Source: Porphyridium purpureum (lineage: Eukaryota; Rhodophyta; Bangiophyceae; Porphyridiales; Porphyridiaceae). From it: a stretch of 64,000 nucleotides of DNA. The notes under the pieces are model-generated. The model made no database searches, was not told the DNA's origin, and saw only the letters and a program-made list of their open reading frames with translations. Positions 9,632-18,448 of this stretch are shown here, piece after piece; positions within the stretch are counted from its first letter, which is position 1; the number at the start of each line of letters is the position of its first letter. Position numbers and translations under genes: made by a program. The stretch covers positions 1,922,001 to 1,986,000 of the forward strand of contig VRMN01000002.1 of assembly GCA_008690995.1 (NCBI GenBank), read 5' to 3'.

Positions 9632-12600
9632 ATGGAGGATCTGGATCCGGATCGTTTGGAACGGTCGAGCGAGCCAACGGCGTTCGAGTATCAGAAGTAT
9701 GGGAACAAGGTGAACTTCTCGCGCCACGCGTTCTACGTGGACGGCGAGCCGCTCGTGCTCGTGTCGGGCGAGTTCCACTATTGGCGTGTGCCAGACCGTG
9801 AGCGCTGGCGACCGCTGCTGGCGGCGCTCAAAGCCATGGGCCTCAATTGCCTTCGCTTCTACATCAATTGGGGGTATCATTCGCCGGCAGAGAACTCGTA
9901 CATCTTCGATGGCAATCGCGACATCGACTACTTGCTCACGCTCTGCGAGGAGCTCCAGCTCTTTGTGATCGCCGCGCCGGGCCCGTATATTTGCGCAGAA
10001 ACGCAAGCCGGCGGGTTTCCCACCTGGCTGTTGGCCAAGCGCGACATTCGGATCCGACACATGCGCTTTCACTTTTATAAGATGTGGGACGAACAATTCG
10101 CACACTTTTCAAAGCAGTTCTACTCGCACATCGTGCCGATCTTTGCAGCACACGAGCGCATCGTCAAGCCAGACGGCTGCGTCATTGCCTTCCAGATCGA
10201 GAACGAGCTGCGTGAGCTGTTCGGTCTGGACGAAGAAATGCGCTCGCTGGCGCGCGCCGCGCGGGAGTACGGCATCAAGAGCCCGATTTTCCACAACGAC
10301 GACTCACCGGCCGGCTCATGGTCAAGCGGCAAGTACTTGCGCAACAAGAGCACTCTCTATGTCACCAAGACCGACCAGAAACGCTACCGCGGCGACATGT
10401 ACGGCGTCGACTTGTACTTTCTGTTCCCCAGTATGCGCGACACGGCAGACGATCAGTCTGCGTTTGTGATCATCGCGTTTCAGTTTGGCGGCTTCGCGGC
10501 GTTCCTGCAATTCTTCGGCATTGGTGGTACAGGTCTTGGTGGGCGCGACCTAAAGCTTCTCAACACGCTGGGCTGCTTCAAGGACGAACCGGTGCACGTG
10601 CCCCCGAAAGTGCTCGGCTGGACTGCCAAGGATTTCACTGGTCACATTGATCACTTTGAGTCCAAGTTCCACGCCATGGGCGGCGCGGCGTCGAACGGGC
10701 CAGTCGTGCTTGCGGAAACGCAGGTGGGATGGATCAACCAGTGGGGCAAGCGCCGCGATTATGACGACTTGTACGAATTCTTTGGCGGCGACCAGTCAGC
10801 TACCCTGATGAACAGCCTCGTAGGCCAAGGCGTGTCTGTTGTTTCGTTCTACATGGCGTATGGCGGCACCAATTGGGGCACGTCCGGTGACGCCGAGGTG
10901 TATACCTCGTACGACTACACTGCGTTTGTGCGCGAGTTTGGCATGTTGTGCGAGCGCGGCCGCCGCTTGCGCCAGTCTGCACTTTTCCTACAGACGTTCA
11001 CCGCTGACGGCATCGCCGAATCGGTGCTGGTCCCGAAAGCGGTCGCCGCTCGCGATGAGCACATCTCGTGCTCCCTCCCAACCATGCTGGTGACAGTACG
11101 TAAAGCGGTACCGCGCGCTGGGCAGGCAGATAAGGACCTACCTCGCTTTCTCTTCATGCGAAATCTCGAATACCTGGGCTCGACTTCTGCACCAGCCGAC
11201 GACGCAAGCACGCCTTTCTCTCTAGCAGTGGCAGGCATCGTTGTTCCCTGTATGGTGCGCCCGCGGCAATCGTTCATCGCCGTGGCGAACTTGCGCATCA
11301 GGGGCGCGCTGTTTCTTCACGTGTGCTCGATCCCGATTTTGTTCAAGTGCAGCTCGTACCACGGGGCTCCACTGTGGGGACTCAAAATTCCGGAACGCGG
11401 CTCCGTAGGTCGGTTTGTATTTCGTGTGCCTTCGAGCCGCAGCGCCAAGTACACGCTGAAGTGGCAGTGCGAGGACGGTACCAGCGGCTCTGTTTCTGTG
11501 AGTTCGAGCGACGCGGCATCCACGCTTCCGCTTTTGAGCGCGCCTTTGGAGGAGCTTCCGCTGGCCGAGTTTGCGCCCCCAGAGGCACCGGACTGCCCGG
11601 TTCAAATGCGCATGTCTCGAGATACAGAAGAGCATTGGTTCGTTTCGATCGCCTTTTGGCGGGAGTGCTTTGTCACGCTGCTAGATAGCAGCATCGAAGA
11701 CGCGTCCGAGCCAGTGCTGCTGCTCCGTATGATGGCTGTGTCCGAGGTACATGCTGACACGCTGTTCTGTAGCTTTGGCAAAGATTTGCGCTATGCGTCC
11801 AACTCGGTGCTACCACCCACAGTGATTGCGTACGGCGCTCATGAAATCTCAATGCCGGACTTAAAGGCTGGGAAGCTGAAAGTTGAGTGGAAGCGTTCAG
11901 ATACGCGCGCGACGCTGCTGCAAGACACCAGCCCAGGGCTTGGAACCGTTTCCGATGATGCTTTCCCTGGAATTTCAGTGCACGATGCTCCGAAATCGTT
12001 TGACTGGGACGGTCTTCCTCGCTCGATGCAGCTGAGCGACGCCTGCGTGCGTGGAATTGATTTTACGAAGGACGTCACGTGGAAATCGATAGACTTGGAA
12101 ACACAGCGCGATCCGCTAGATCACCTGTTTTCGCACGGCCACGTGGCGTACCGTCTCCAGTTTGAAGTGCCGGCAGTGAAGAAGATGTGGCAGTCGTCGC
12201 GCGTGTATTTGACGCTCAACGTGCGTCACGTAGGTACAGTTTGGGTGAATGGCCACGCGCTGGGGGGACAACTCACCTACAGCCACAACGCCATTTCAGC
12301 AGGCGCGATGCACTTTCAAGATTTCTGGTGGTCTGGCAAGAAGAACTATGACATCACAGACCAAGTGGCGTCCAACTTGTCCGAGCCAGATGCGAATGGC
12401 ATGTGCTCGCAGGACGTGATCATCCTCGTGCACTCCTTTGGGCAGAACCGCCAGGCCTTCCTGCTGAACGATGTCCGCAACAAGCGTGGCCTTTTGTCTG
12501 CTAAGCTCAGCGCATCGGGAGTGCAGAACGAGCGTTGGTCTATCTATGGCGTTTCAACGGCTGACGTCAGCAACCCATTCAACATTGGTGGTATTCCGAG

Positions 12601-13132
12601 GGAAGCCGATTTTGCGGCATTGAGCTTGGCCGACACGAATGGGTGGAGCGCGCTTAAGCAAGACCCTCTCTCTCAAATTGCAGTGCGTGCATCTGAAGGA
12701 CTGCGATGGTTGCGATGCTCGTTCAAAACTCCGCAGCGTCTAAGCAGCGTGAGTAGCAGCAGCGGCAGTAGCACTGGTGCGGGAGGTGACGGTACGAGCC
12801 TCCGTATGCCTTTGCGTGTGCAGCTCTCCGGCGGACCGACGCTCAGCGTGCTCGTGTACGTGAACGGAACATTGATTGCACGGTGGATGTCTGACGTGGG
12901 CCCGCAAAATGATTTCTACGTGATGGAACGCCTACTGGAGGAAGGTCCAGAAAAAAGTAATACGCTTGCACTCGCATATTACGCATGGCAGGATACTGAG
13001 CTCCACGTTAGCATGCTTCCATGGAATGTGCATCCGATCAGTGGAAATTTGAGGGCCGCCGAGAAGGATAAGGAGTTATTTGCTTTGGTTGGCGAAGATA
13101 TCGCTCTGGGAGCCGGTGATGTGCAGTCCTAG
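9632..13132 (+). CDS. GH35 beta-galactosidase, long form
   Basis: Retaining glycosidase that removes terminal beta-galactosyl residues. The N-terminal TIM barrel has all GH35 hallmarks: SGEFHYWRVP, GPYICAE, the acid/base in QIENEL (Glu192), the nucleophile in LAETQVGWINQWG (Glu362), and MAYGGTNWG. Jelly-roll-like accessory regions follow, with a Ser/Gly linker near residue 1040. At 1166 residues it is much longer than animal GLB1 (about 680) and longer than typical plant BGALs. The N-terminus is acidic with no signal peptide, unusual for a family that is mostly secreted or lysosomal. A hydrophobic run near residues 273-300 could be membrane-interacting or simply core. It may act on galactosyl glycerols or cell-wall galactans; that is inference. 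Confidence 0.9.
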   Translation: MEDLDPDRLERSSEPTAFEYQKYGNKVNFSRHAFYVDGEPLVLVSGEFHYWRVPDRERWRPLLAALKAMGLNCLRFYINWGYHSPAENSYIFDGNRDIDYLLTLCEELQLFVIAAPGPYICAETQAGGFPTWLLAKRDIRIRHMRFHFYKMWDEQFAHFSKQFYSHIVPIFAAHERIVKPDGCVIAFQIENELRELFGLDEEMRSLARAAREYGIKSPIFHNDDSPAGSWSSGKYLRNKSTLYVTKTDQKRYRGDMYGVDLYFLFPSMRDTADDQSAFVIIAFQFGGFAAFLQFFGIGGTGLGGRDLKLLNTLGCFKDEPVHVPPKVLGWTAKDFTGHIDHFESKFHAMGGAASNGPVVLAETQVGWINQWGKRRDYDDLYEFFGGDQSATLMNSLVGQGVSVVSFYMAYGGTNWGTSGDAEVYTSYDYTAFVREFGMLCERGRRLRQSALFLQTFTADGIAESVLVPKAVAARDEHISCSLPTMLVTVRKAVPRAGQADKDLPRFLFMRNLEYLGSTSAPADDASTPFSLAVAGIVVPCMVRPRQSFIAVANLRIRGALFLHVCSIPILFKCSSYHGAPLWGLKIPERGSVGRFVFRVPSSRSAKYTLKWQCEDGTSGSVSVSSSDAASTLPLLSAPLEELPLAEFAPPEAPDCPVQMRMSRDTEEHWFVSIAFWRECFVTLLDSSIEDASEPVLLLRMMAVSEVHADTLFCSFGKDLRYASNSVLPPTVIAYGAHEISMPDLKAGKLKVEWKRSDTRATLLQDTSPGLGTVSDDAFPGISVHDAPKSFDWDGLPRSMQLSDACVRGIDFTKDVTWKSIDLETQRDPLDHLFSHGHVAYRLQFEVPAVKKMWQSSRVYLTLNVRHVGTVWVNGHALGGQLTYSHNAISAGAMHFQDFWWSGKKNYDITDQVASNLSEPDANGMCSQDVIILVHSFGQNRQAFLLNDVRNKRGLLSAKLSASGVQNERWSIYGVSTADVSNPFNIGGIPREADFAALSLADTNGWSALKQDPLSQIAVRASEGLRWLRCSFKTPQRLSSVSSSSGSSTGAGGDGTSLRMPLRVQLSGGPTLSVLVYVNGTLIARWMSDVGPQNDFYVMERLLEEGPEKSNTLALAYYAWQDTELHVSMLPWNVHPISGNLRAAEKDKELFALVGEDIALGAGDVQS

Positions 13133-13255
13133 TCGGCCGTGAGAAGCAATGACAAGTCGACCGTTCCTATATGATTCCATTGCAGTACATTACTTTTCCA
13201 TTCCTGTTGTCTTTTGCTTTACATCCGGAACACTGGCGCTCGCTTGGATTCGAAC

Positions 13256-14770
13256 TTACATTTCAGCACTGTATTTTGGGTGACGTTGCATGATGAGCGT
13301 GGCAATCTTGTCGAGTTCCGTGCACATGCTGATCATGCGCTGGTCCCATTCTAGCAGCTCAAGATCCTCACGCCGAAGACCCTTTCCACCAGCCAGTACG
13401 TCGATTTCGGGACCCGGCGCGCCGCCACCGCGTGCATTCGCGCCCGCAGCAGCTCGGACTTCATTGCTCAGAGCCTGCGCATCGATCTCCATATCGCCGC
13501 TGCCCCCACCACCACTCCCTACCGCAGCCGTTGCGTCCACGGACACTGACTTGCTAACGACGGCGAGCTGCTGCTGTCCTGAAAATACGATCAGGCCATC
13601 GACCTGATCAATCGAACCCGACAGGCGCTTCTCGTTCATCATTTTAGACGCTGTCATCTCTGCTGACTCGGCCGACACACCAAGCAGCTGACCGAGCTGT
13701 TCAATGGAGATGTTCTTGTACATCTGCGACACAACCAGAACGTTATGTTCCAAAACAGCTCTTTCAAGAATTGTTGAGCCTTCAGATGTTGTGGCAAGCT
13801 GGTGCGGCTTGAGTAGAGCCGCAAAGCTCTCAACCTGCGCAGGACGCACTAGCCGCATGAAGCAGAGTGCCTGAAGGATGTCGAACGAGGGTAGAGCGCG
13901 CGTGCGCGCGTCGCTGTACAGGACACTCAGTAGGCGCGATCGACGCGGTCCTGCCGGCGCAAGGACGCTGCAGACCACTGCAAAGCCCAGTGCTGCGATT
14001 TCGTCTTGTTCAGAAACGCCGTACACGTCGCGATCCATTCTTGAAAGCTCATAATATCTCGAACTCGCCTCCATAAACTTGCGCTTTGCGTCCAGGATGC
14101 GCGCGTAACACACGCGGTAGCCCAGCCTCGACGCAGCGCCTGGGTCACAATCTTCACCGATCAACCCTGACGCCCGATTAAGGTACGTCTCAGCGCGAAT
14201 CGCGTCATCCGCCTCGAGATAGAGCTGTGCCATTTTAACGTACGCTCTGACGCGATACACATCGTCCATGGCTGGCAGGTTGGCTTCGTATGGAATACCC
14301 CCCAGCACCTCGGCCGCGCGTATCCAATACTCCTGTCTCTCGTAGATCTCTGCCAGCTGTTCAGATGCCAGCTTGACTGCGTCCTCGAACGAGACCATCC
14401 GGCTTCTCAACACCTGCAGCAAGCCTTCGAGCACCGCCACTCGACTTGCGTCGTCGAGGGTTGCTCGTGATTGTGGCGCTTCATTGGTCGAACTGGAAGC
14501 TGCTGCTTTGGTTGCGTCTTTCTGTTCGGAACCCCTTGCATCACGGATCCTTTCGAGGAGCTGCAGGACCACACCGCGCGCGACCACAAGCACCACGGTT
14601 TCCTCCGTCACGTAACGCACGAGCCGAAGAAGATCCTGCACGCGCGACTCTGCGCTCGACGGTGCCGCGCCGAGCAGCACCGCGTCCACTAGCGCCAGGT
14701 ACGCTTCAACCCGCGCAGCGCTGCTTTCATACTTCGTGTCGTCCCCAATCCGGCGGATCTCTTCCTCCAT
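13256..14770 (-). CDS. CSN4: COP9 signalosome subunit 4 (PCI protein)
   Basis: Scaffold subunit of the COP9 signalosome, which removes NEDD8/Rub from cullins. The 504-residue protein has the helical-repeat N-terminal half (AEIYERQEYWIRAAEVLGGIPYE and RVRAYVKMAQLYLE are strongly CSN4-like). The PCI winged helix follows around residues 330-400 (LERAVLEHNVLVVSQMYKNIS, then EQLGQLLGVSAESAEMTASKM). Human CSN4 is about 406 residues. The extra length here is an Ala/Ser-rich insert near 80-100 and a Gly-rich stretch near 410-450. The start ATG at 14768-14770 is the first. It shares a 97 bp divergent promoter with the zinc-finger-like gene. Confidence 0.87.
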   Translation of the reverse strand: MEEEIRRIGDDTKYESSAARVEAYLALVDAVLLGAAPSSAESRVQDLLRLVRYVTEETVVLVVARGVVLQLLERIRDARGSEQKDATKAAASSSTNEAPQSRATLDDASRVAVLEGLLQVLRSRMVSFEDAVKLASEQLAEIYERQEYWIRAAEVLGGIPYEANLPAMDDVYRVRAYVKMAQLYLEADDAIRAETYLNRASGLIGEDCDPGAASRLGYRVCYARILDAKRKFMEASSRYYELSRMDRDVYGVSEQDEIAALGFAVVCSVLAPAGPRRSRLLSVLYSDARTRALPSFDILQALCFMRLVRPAQVESFAALLKPHQLATTSEGSTILERAVLEHNVLVVSQMYKNISIEQLGQLLGVSAESAEMTASKMMNEKRLSGSIDQVDGLIVFSGQQQLAVVSKSVSVDATAAVGSGGGGSGDMEIDAQALSNEVRAAAGANARGGGAPGPEIDVLAGGKGLRREDLELLEWDQRMISMCTELDKIATLIMQRHPKYSAEM

Positions 14771-14867
14771 TCGTCACGATCTCCTACTTCACACGGTTGC
14801 TTTCGCCCTCAGCATGTTTGCATCACGAGGCGATTCCATTCGTCTGGCAATGGAGACGGGATGAACG

Positions 14868-15524
14868 ATGGATAAACGTCCAAGCACAGGGAATGGAACG
14901 TATGGGCAAGATACGAAGCAGCCGGAGCGTACGCCTGCAAGTCCGGTCTTGCCGCTTTCGCCCTCGCAGTATGAAGCAAGACTCGCGTTCGCACGGGACA
15001 CGCTTCAGGGCGACACGTCGCCGGCGATGATCGAGATGCTGCTGAGGCTTCAGGAGCAGGGTGGAGGGCCGGCTGCAAGCAATGGCGCGCAGCGAGATGG
15101 CAGTTCAGATGAAGATTATACAAAAGAAGAAGGAGGTGATGGTTTAGACGATGGCGACGAAGAGGAGGGGCTCCAGCTTGATGACGCATGTCCTGGCCTT
15201 TTTGATGCGCACGTGGACATTTCTGCGCAGAGTTGCCTGCAGCGCGCACGAGAGCAGTACGGATTTGATCTCGAAACGGTCGCGCGTAGGCTCGCGCTTG
15301 ATTTCTACGGCAAAGTGCGCCTCGTCAACTGGATTCGCGCGCGTGTCGTCGAGTTGTCTGGCTTCTCGCCTGCGCCTTCCTCGCTGGAGGCCTTGCAGCA
15401 ACGCGCGCACGACATCATGATTCAATTGGAGTCAGACTCTACATTGCGAGCACTGGCCTCGGACGATGCATTGCTAATCCCGGTAGTACCCAGTGACCCG
15501 CTCCTCAGCGCAATAGAAGACTAG
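14868..15524 (+). CDS. Orphan PRMT3 N-terminal-like domain protein
   Basis: 218 residues, with an acidic, low-complexity middle (about 78-103) and a C-terminal domain around 105-170. This domain matches the N-terminal C2H2-type zinc-finger region of protein arginine methyltransferase 3, which also occurs in some other proteins. The match rests on YGFDLETVARRLALDFYGKVRLVNWIR, compared with the family pattern HGFDL...LGLDFYGYIKLVNYIR. No methyltransferase domain is attached, and none follows in the neighbourhood. Of the expected Cys2His2 ligands only two Cys are evident; the positions of both His look substituted, so zinc binding is doubtful. The start ATG at 14868 overlaps a tiny upstream frame at 14861-14875. 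Function unknown; a protein-interaction adaptor is possible. Confidence 0.72.
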   Translation: MDKRPSTGNGTYGQDTKQPERTPASPVLPLSPSQYEARLAFARDTLQGDTSPAMIEMLLRLQEQGGGPAASNGAQRDGSSDEDYTKEEGGDGLDDGDEEEGLQLDDACPGLFDAHVDISAQSCLQRAREQYGFDLETVARRLALDFYGKVRLVNWIRARVVELSGFSPAPSSLEALQQRAHDIMIQLESDSTLRALASDDALLIPVVPSDPLLSAIED

Positions 15525-15628
15525 TTGAGGAGGCGGACAAGACGGAACCGTCTGTCTTGCGTGGTATGTTTCTCTGGTGCAAAATGGAATCAAATCACGT
15601 GTATCATGAGCATCTGAGAAAGCTAGAT

Positions 15629-17317
15629 CTAGATGGTAACATTTAGGTTCACACCCATGTTCAACGGACCCAGGCCCGCCGTGAACCCACTGCCACCGCC
15701 CGCGGCGCCCTCTTCCGGTACCATGCCCAAATTGATCGTGGTTCTTCCGGGCTGGTACCCGAGCGTCACATTGAAATTGGTGTCTGGGGGGCGGTACATG
15801 GCCTGCGCGTTCCATTGCCCGCTGATGCCGCCCATCGCTTGCTGCTGAATCTGATTCATTTGGGCCTGCTGCATTTGCAGCACATACATCGCGCTCTGCT
15901 GCGCCTGCGAGCTCTCGATGCGGTTGGCCAGGAAGCGCTTCTTCTGGTTCGAGATTTCGGTCAGCAGCTCATGCAAGTCCATGAGCTCTGAGTCGTACGA
16001 CCAACTGCTGCCCGGGCGAATAGAAGCCTCGGCCTCGCGCTTGAACATTGATGTCGCGCTCAGCATGGCATAGTCTGTCGGGATTTCGTCAGATGATGCC
16101 GCCTTGTACGCGCTCATCGCATTTTCGCGCAGAATCTGCAGCTGGCGAATGAACACGCCCTGCAGAATGTCGTCCGCCACCTGCTCCAATTGCGTACGCC
16201 GTTCCTTGGCCGCGCCAATATCCTCTGATTTCGCCCCAACTTGCGCATCGAATGCGTCAAGTGCGTCCAGCACGAGCTGGCTCGACGCCGCGCCCAGGCT
16301 CTGCACCTTTTCGCCTTGGTCCAGCAGATCCAGCATCTGCTGCGCTTCCGCGTTAACAAGGTCCAAGCCCACTGTGAAAGCATGCTCTATGCGAATGGCA
16401 ATGTCCGCATTCGGCGGCAGTAAGCGGCTCCCGCCGGCGCCGGCACTCGTTGCGCCAATCTGCGCCACGCTGTCCCACGTTTCGCCCGTAATAAGCTCGA
16501 GCTGGTCCGCAGACAAACCCTTGGAATACTCATCGCTATTCATCGAGGCCTGTAGCTCGTTTCCTAGCGCAGCCACCGCACCGCTGAATGCATCCTTTTG
16601 GTACTTCATGTGCGGTAAAAGCGTGACGGATATTTGGAACGCATTCTCCAATGGCATGGCGCCCCTGCCCGCGGCGTCCCACAAATCACGTGCGTCAGCC
16701 AAGACGGAGGCGATCACCTCGTTTTTGGCGCCTTCGTCCGCCAGCACGGAATCCGCGTCGCGAAGCACGACGCGGATCATGGTGGGCGCGGCGCCGTCTT
16801 CGAAAGAGGCGAAAACGGCCTTGAGCAGCGAGAAGCCCACTGTGTCCGTCCCTCTTCCCAGCTCGTTGAACCACATATTGAGCACGAGCGCATCGCACAT
16901 TCTCGCTGCAAACGCGGCGCAGCGCGCGGCAAACGCCTTTCCCTGCGGGCCGCGCTCGCGCGCGTCCGCGCCCTCCACATCCAGCATCATGAGCGTGCTG
17001 CCCTGCATCTGCGCACACACGCCCTTGGTCGTCGCGGCGCCCACGGCCGCGCGCCCGGAGGCCACTGCGAATTGCGTGCCGAACAGCGCGTTCAGCAGCG
17101 TGGACTTGCCCGAGCCCTGCGGGCCGAGAATGCCCACGACACGCACGAGCTCCGGCCCCGCATCGCGGCCATCCAACCACCCGAACAGCACGCTGCCGCT
17201 CGCGTCGACCACCTGTGCTACGCCCGCCGCCATCCCGCCGACTCCGTGCACGCGACCACCCACGCCTGCTGCACGCACACCCGCTTCTACCCACCCCGGC
17301 CCGCCACGCCACACCAT
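15629..17317 (-). CDS. RHD3/Sey1-like GTPase without membrane hairpin
   Basis: Large GTPase of the RHD3/Sey1/atlastin-like group, whose members fuse ER membranes. The 562-residue protein has a P-loop (GPQGSGKSTLLNALF, about residues 65-79), switch I TTKGV, the G3 region LDVEGADARERG (Sey1 has LDVEGTDGRERG), MWFNELGRG after it, and a G4-like RD in VVLRDAD. Canonical Sey1/RHD3 proteins run to about 780 residues and carry two adjacent C-terminal transmembrane helices. Here the C-terminus is a Met/Gln-rich segment and a Gly-rich tail with no hydrophobic hairpin, so it is presumably soluble. The start is the ATG at 17315-17317; Met29 is an alternative. The 3' end faces the zinc-finger-like gene across 104 bp. 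Confidence 0.78.
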   Translation of the reverse strand: MVWRGGPGWVEAGVRAAGVGGRVHGVGGMAAGVAQVVDASGSVLFGWLDGRDAGPELVRVVGILGPQGSGKSTLLNALFGTQFAVASGRAAVGAATTKGVCAQMQGSTLMMLDVEGADARERGPQGKAFAARCAAFAARMCDALVLNMWFNELGRGTDTVGFSLLKAVFASFEDGAAPTMIRVVLRDADSVLADEGAKNEVIASVLADARDLWDAAGRGAMPLENAFQISVTLLPHMKYQKDAFSGAVAALGNELQASMNSDEYSKGLSADQLELITGETWDSVAQIGATSAGAGGSRLLPPNADIAIRIEHAFTVGLDLVNAEAQQMLDLLDQGEKVQSLGAASSQLVLDALDAFDAQVGAKSEDIGAAKERRTQLEQVADDILQGVFIRQLQILRENAMSAYKAASSDEIPTDYAMLSATSMFKREAEASIRPGSSWSYDSELMDLHELLTEISNQKKRFLANRIESSQAQQSAMYVLQMQQAQMNQIQQQAMGGISGQWNAQAMYRPPDTNFNVTLGYQPGRTTINLGMVPEEGAAGGGSGFTAGLGPLNMGVNLNVTI

Positions 17318-17758
17318 CCAGCCCTACACCCGCGCGCCCTGCGCGATCTCACAGCGCACAAGCATATCAAATCCGCGCATTTGCATAGGACGCGCGCCAC
17401 CGCCGCGCGGCGAGAACCCAGCAGCACGCGAACACTCGCTCGATGGCCGCTGTACCTTCCGCGTCGCAATGAACTGTACGCATCCGCGCGAAGGGGTACA
17501 GTGGCAGGCCGATGGAACGCGCACGGGATGCCGCGCAGACTGCGGGCCAGTGCGTGGGTGGTGCAGTGGTGTGGGAGCTCGGGGGTTGATGCCGCAGAGC
17601 TAGCGCAGCCCATCTGTTGTTTCGCAGTACTCGCCTCGCGGCACGTAGCATTAGAATTCGATGTTTACTTGGCTGGAAAGGCCGTTTCCAATCGCAGCAT
17701 GAACCTGGCAAGGCCGATATTGACACGCGCTGGAGCTACATGAGAGAAACCCCTCAGG
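17318..17758. other. Intergenic upstream of the RHD3-like gene
   Basis: 441 bp between the start of the RHD3-like gene and the 3' end of CHMP2 (both minus strand). It contains a cluster of GTACAGT-type motifs at 17449-17502 in both orientations. No gene seen. Confidence 0.45.
17449..17502. promoter_or_regulatory. Cluster of three GTACAG motifs
   Basis: GCTGTACC (17449-17456), ACTGTAC (17473-17479) and GGTACAGT (17495-17502), spaced by about two helical turns each, 130-185 bp upstream of the RHD3-like ATG. Confidence 0.45.
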
Positions 17759-18448
17759 CTAGCGACGAAGATCGGCCATTCGCTTCTCCAGTTCCGAATC
17801 CGGGTTGGCGTTTGCAGTGCCCGTGGCGATGTCGGCGCCCGCGCCAAAGCCGCCGGCCGTGGTGCCCAGCTTGCCCATGGCCTCGATGCCCAGCTCGTCC
17901 ATGACAGCGTCGACAATGGCCTCTGTGTCCTGGTCGATTTCATCATTGCCCATGGCGTCTTCCATGGCGTCCTGCATCATCTCCTGTGTCATGGCCATCT
18001 TGCCAGTCTGCTTTTCGTACTCCATGACGACCTTGGACATGCTGGGCAGGTCCATCTGCGAATTGAGCGCGGCCATGGACGTTACGGCACTGCCCATGAC
18101 CTGCTGCATGGTGGCAGAGCTCTGCACCGTGCTCATTTGCATGCTCACGCTCTGCAGCTGCGTGCGCATCTGGTACAGGCGCTTCACCTGCTGCCGATTC
18201 ATGGCCAAGTCCTTTGCCATCATCCTCGCCGAGTCGACCTGATTCTCCTTCGCGGCCTTGCGAATCTGCCCCTGCAGGACCTTATCCTGCTGCTCCAGCT
18301 TCATCCGCTCGCGGTCCAGCTCGCGCATTGCCTTGTCAATATTCCGCTTCTGCTCCTTCACCTGCTCCTTCACGGTCAGCGGCTCCGGCGGCGGCGGCGG
18401 CGGCGGCTGCATCGGCTGCGCTTGCGCCTTCTTACCAAACAACCCCAT
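17759..18448 (-). CDS. VPS2: ESCRT-III subunit CHMP2 / VPS2
   Basis: ESCRT-III filament component acting in multivesicular-body formation, cytokinetic abscission and membrane repair; recruits the AAA ATPase VPS4. 229 residues, close to human CHMP2A (222). It has the basic N-terminal helical core (NIDKAMRELDRERMKLE, KENQVDSARMMAKDLA), Met-rich helices (SVSMQMSTVQSSATMQQVMG) and an acidic C-terminal half. It ends with a MIM1 motif, SELEKRMADLRR, that binds the VPS4 MIT domain. A run of seven prolines follows the usual MGLFGKK start, which is unusual for the family. The start is the ATG at 18446-18448; the frame upstream lies in a GA-rich leader. Confidence 0.93.
   Translation of the reverse strand: MGLFGKKAQAQPMQPPPPPPPEPLTVKEQVKEQKRNIDKAMRELDRERMKLEQQDKVLQGQIRKAAKENQVDSARMMAKDLAMNRQQVKRLYQMRTQLQSVSMQMSTVQSSATMQQVMGSAVTSMAALNSQMDLPSMSKVVMEYEKQTGKMAMTQEMMQDAMEDAMGNDEIDQDTEAIVDAVMDELGIEAMGKLGTTAGGFGAGADIATGTANANPDSELEKRMADLRR

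Noticed and set aside
13246-13255. GGATTCGAAC, like the complement of a tRNA B box
   Set aside because: The flanking bases do not form a T stem and no A box or acceptor stem lies at the right distance; it overlaps the CSN4 stop.
16104-17603. 499-codon plus-strand frame opposite the RHD3-like GTPase
   Set aside because: Exactly antisense to a gene with clear GTPase motifs; composition (Ser, Ala, Pro, Arg) is what the complement of that codon use gives. No family recognised.
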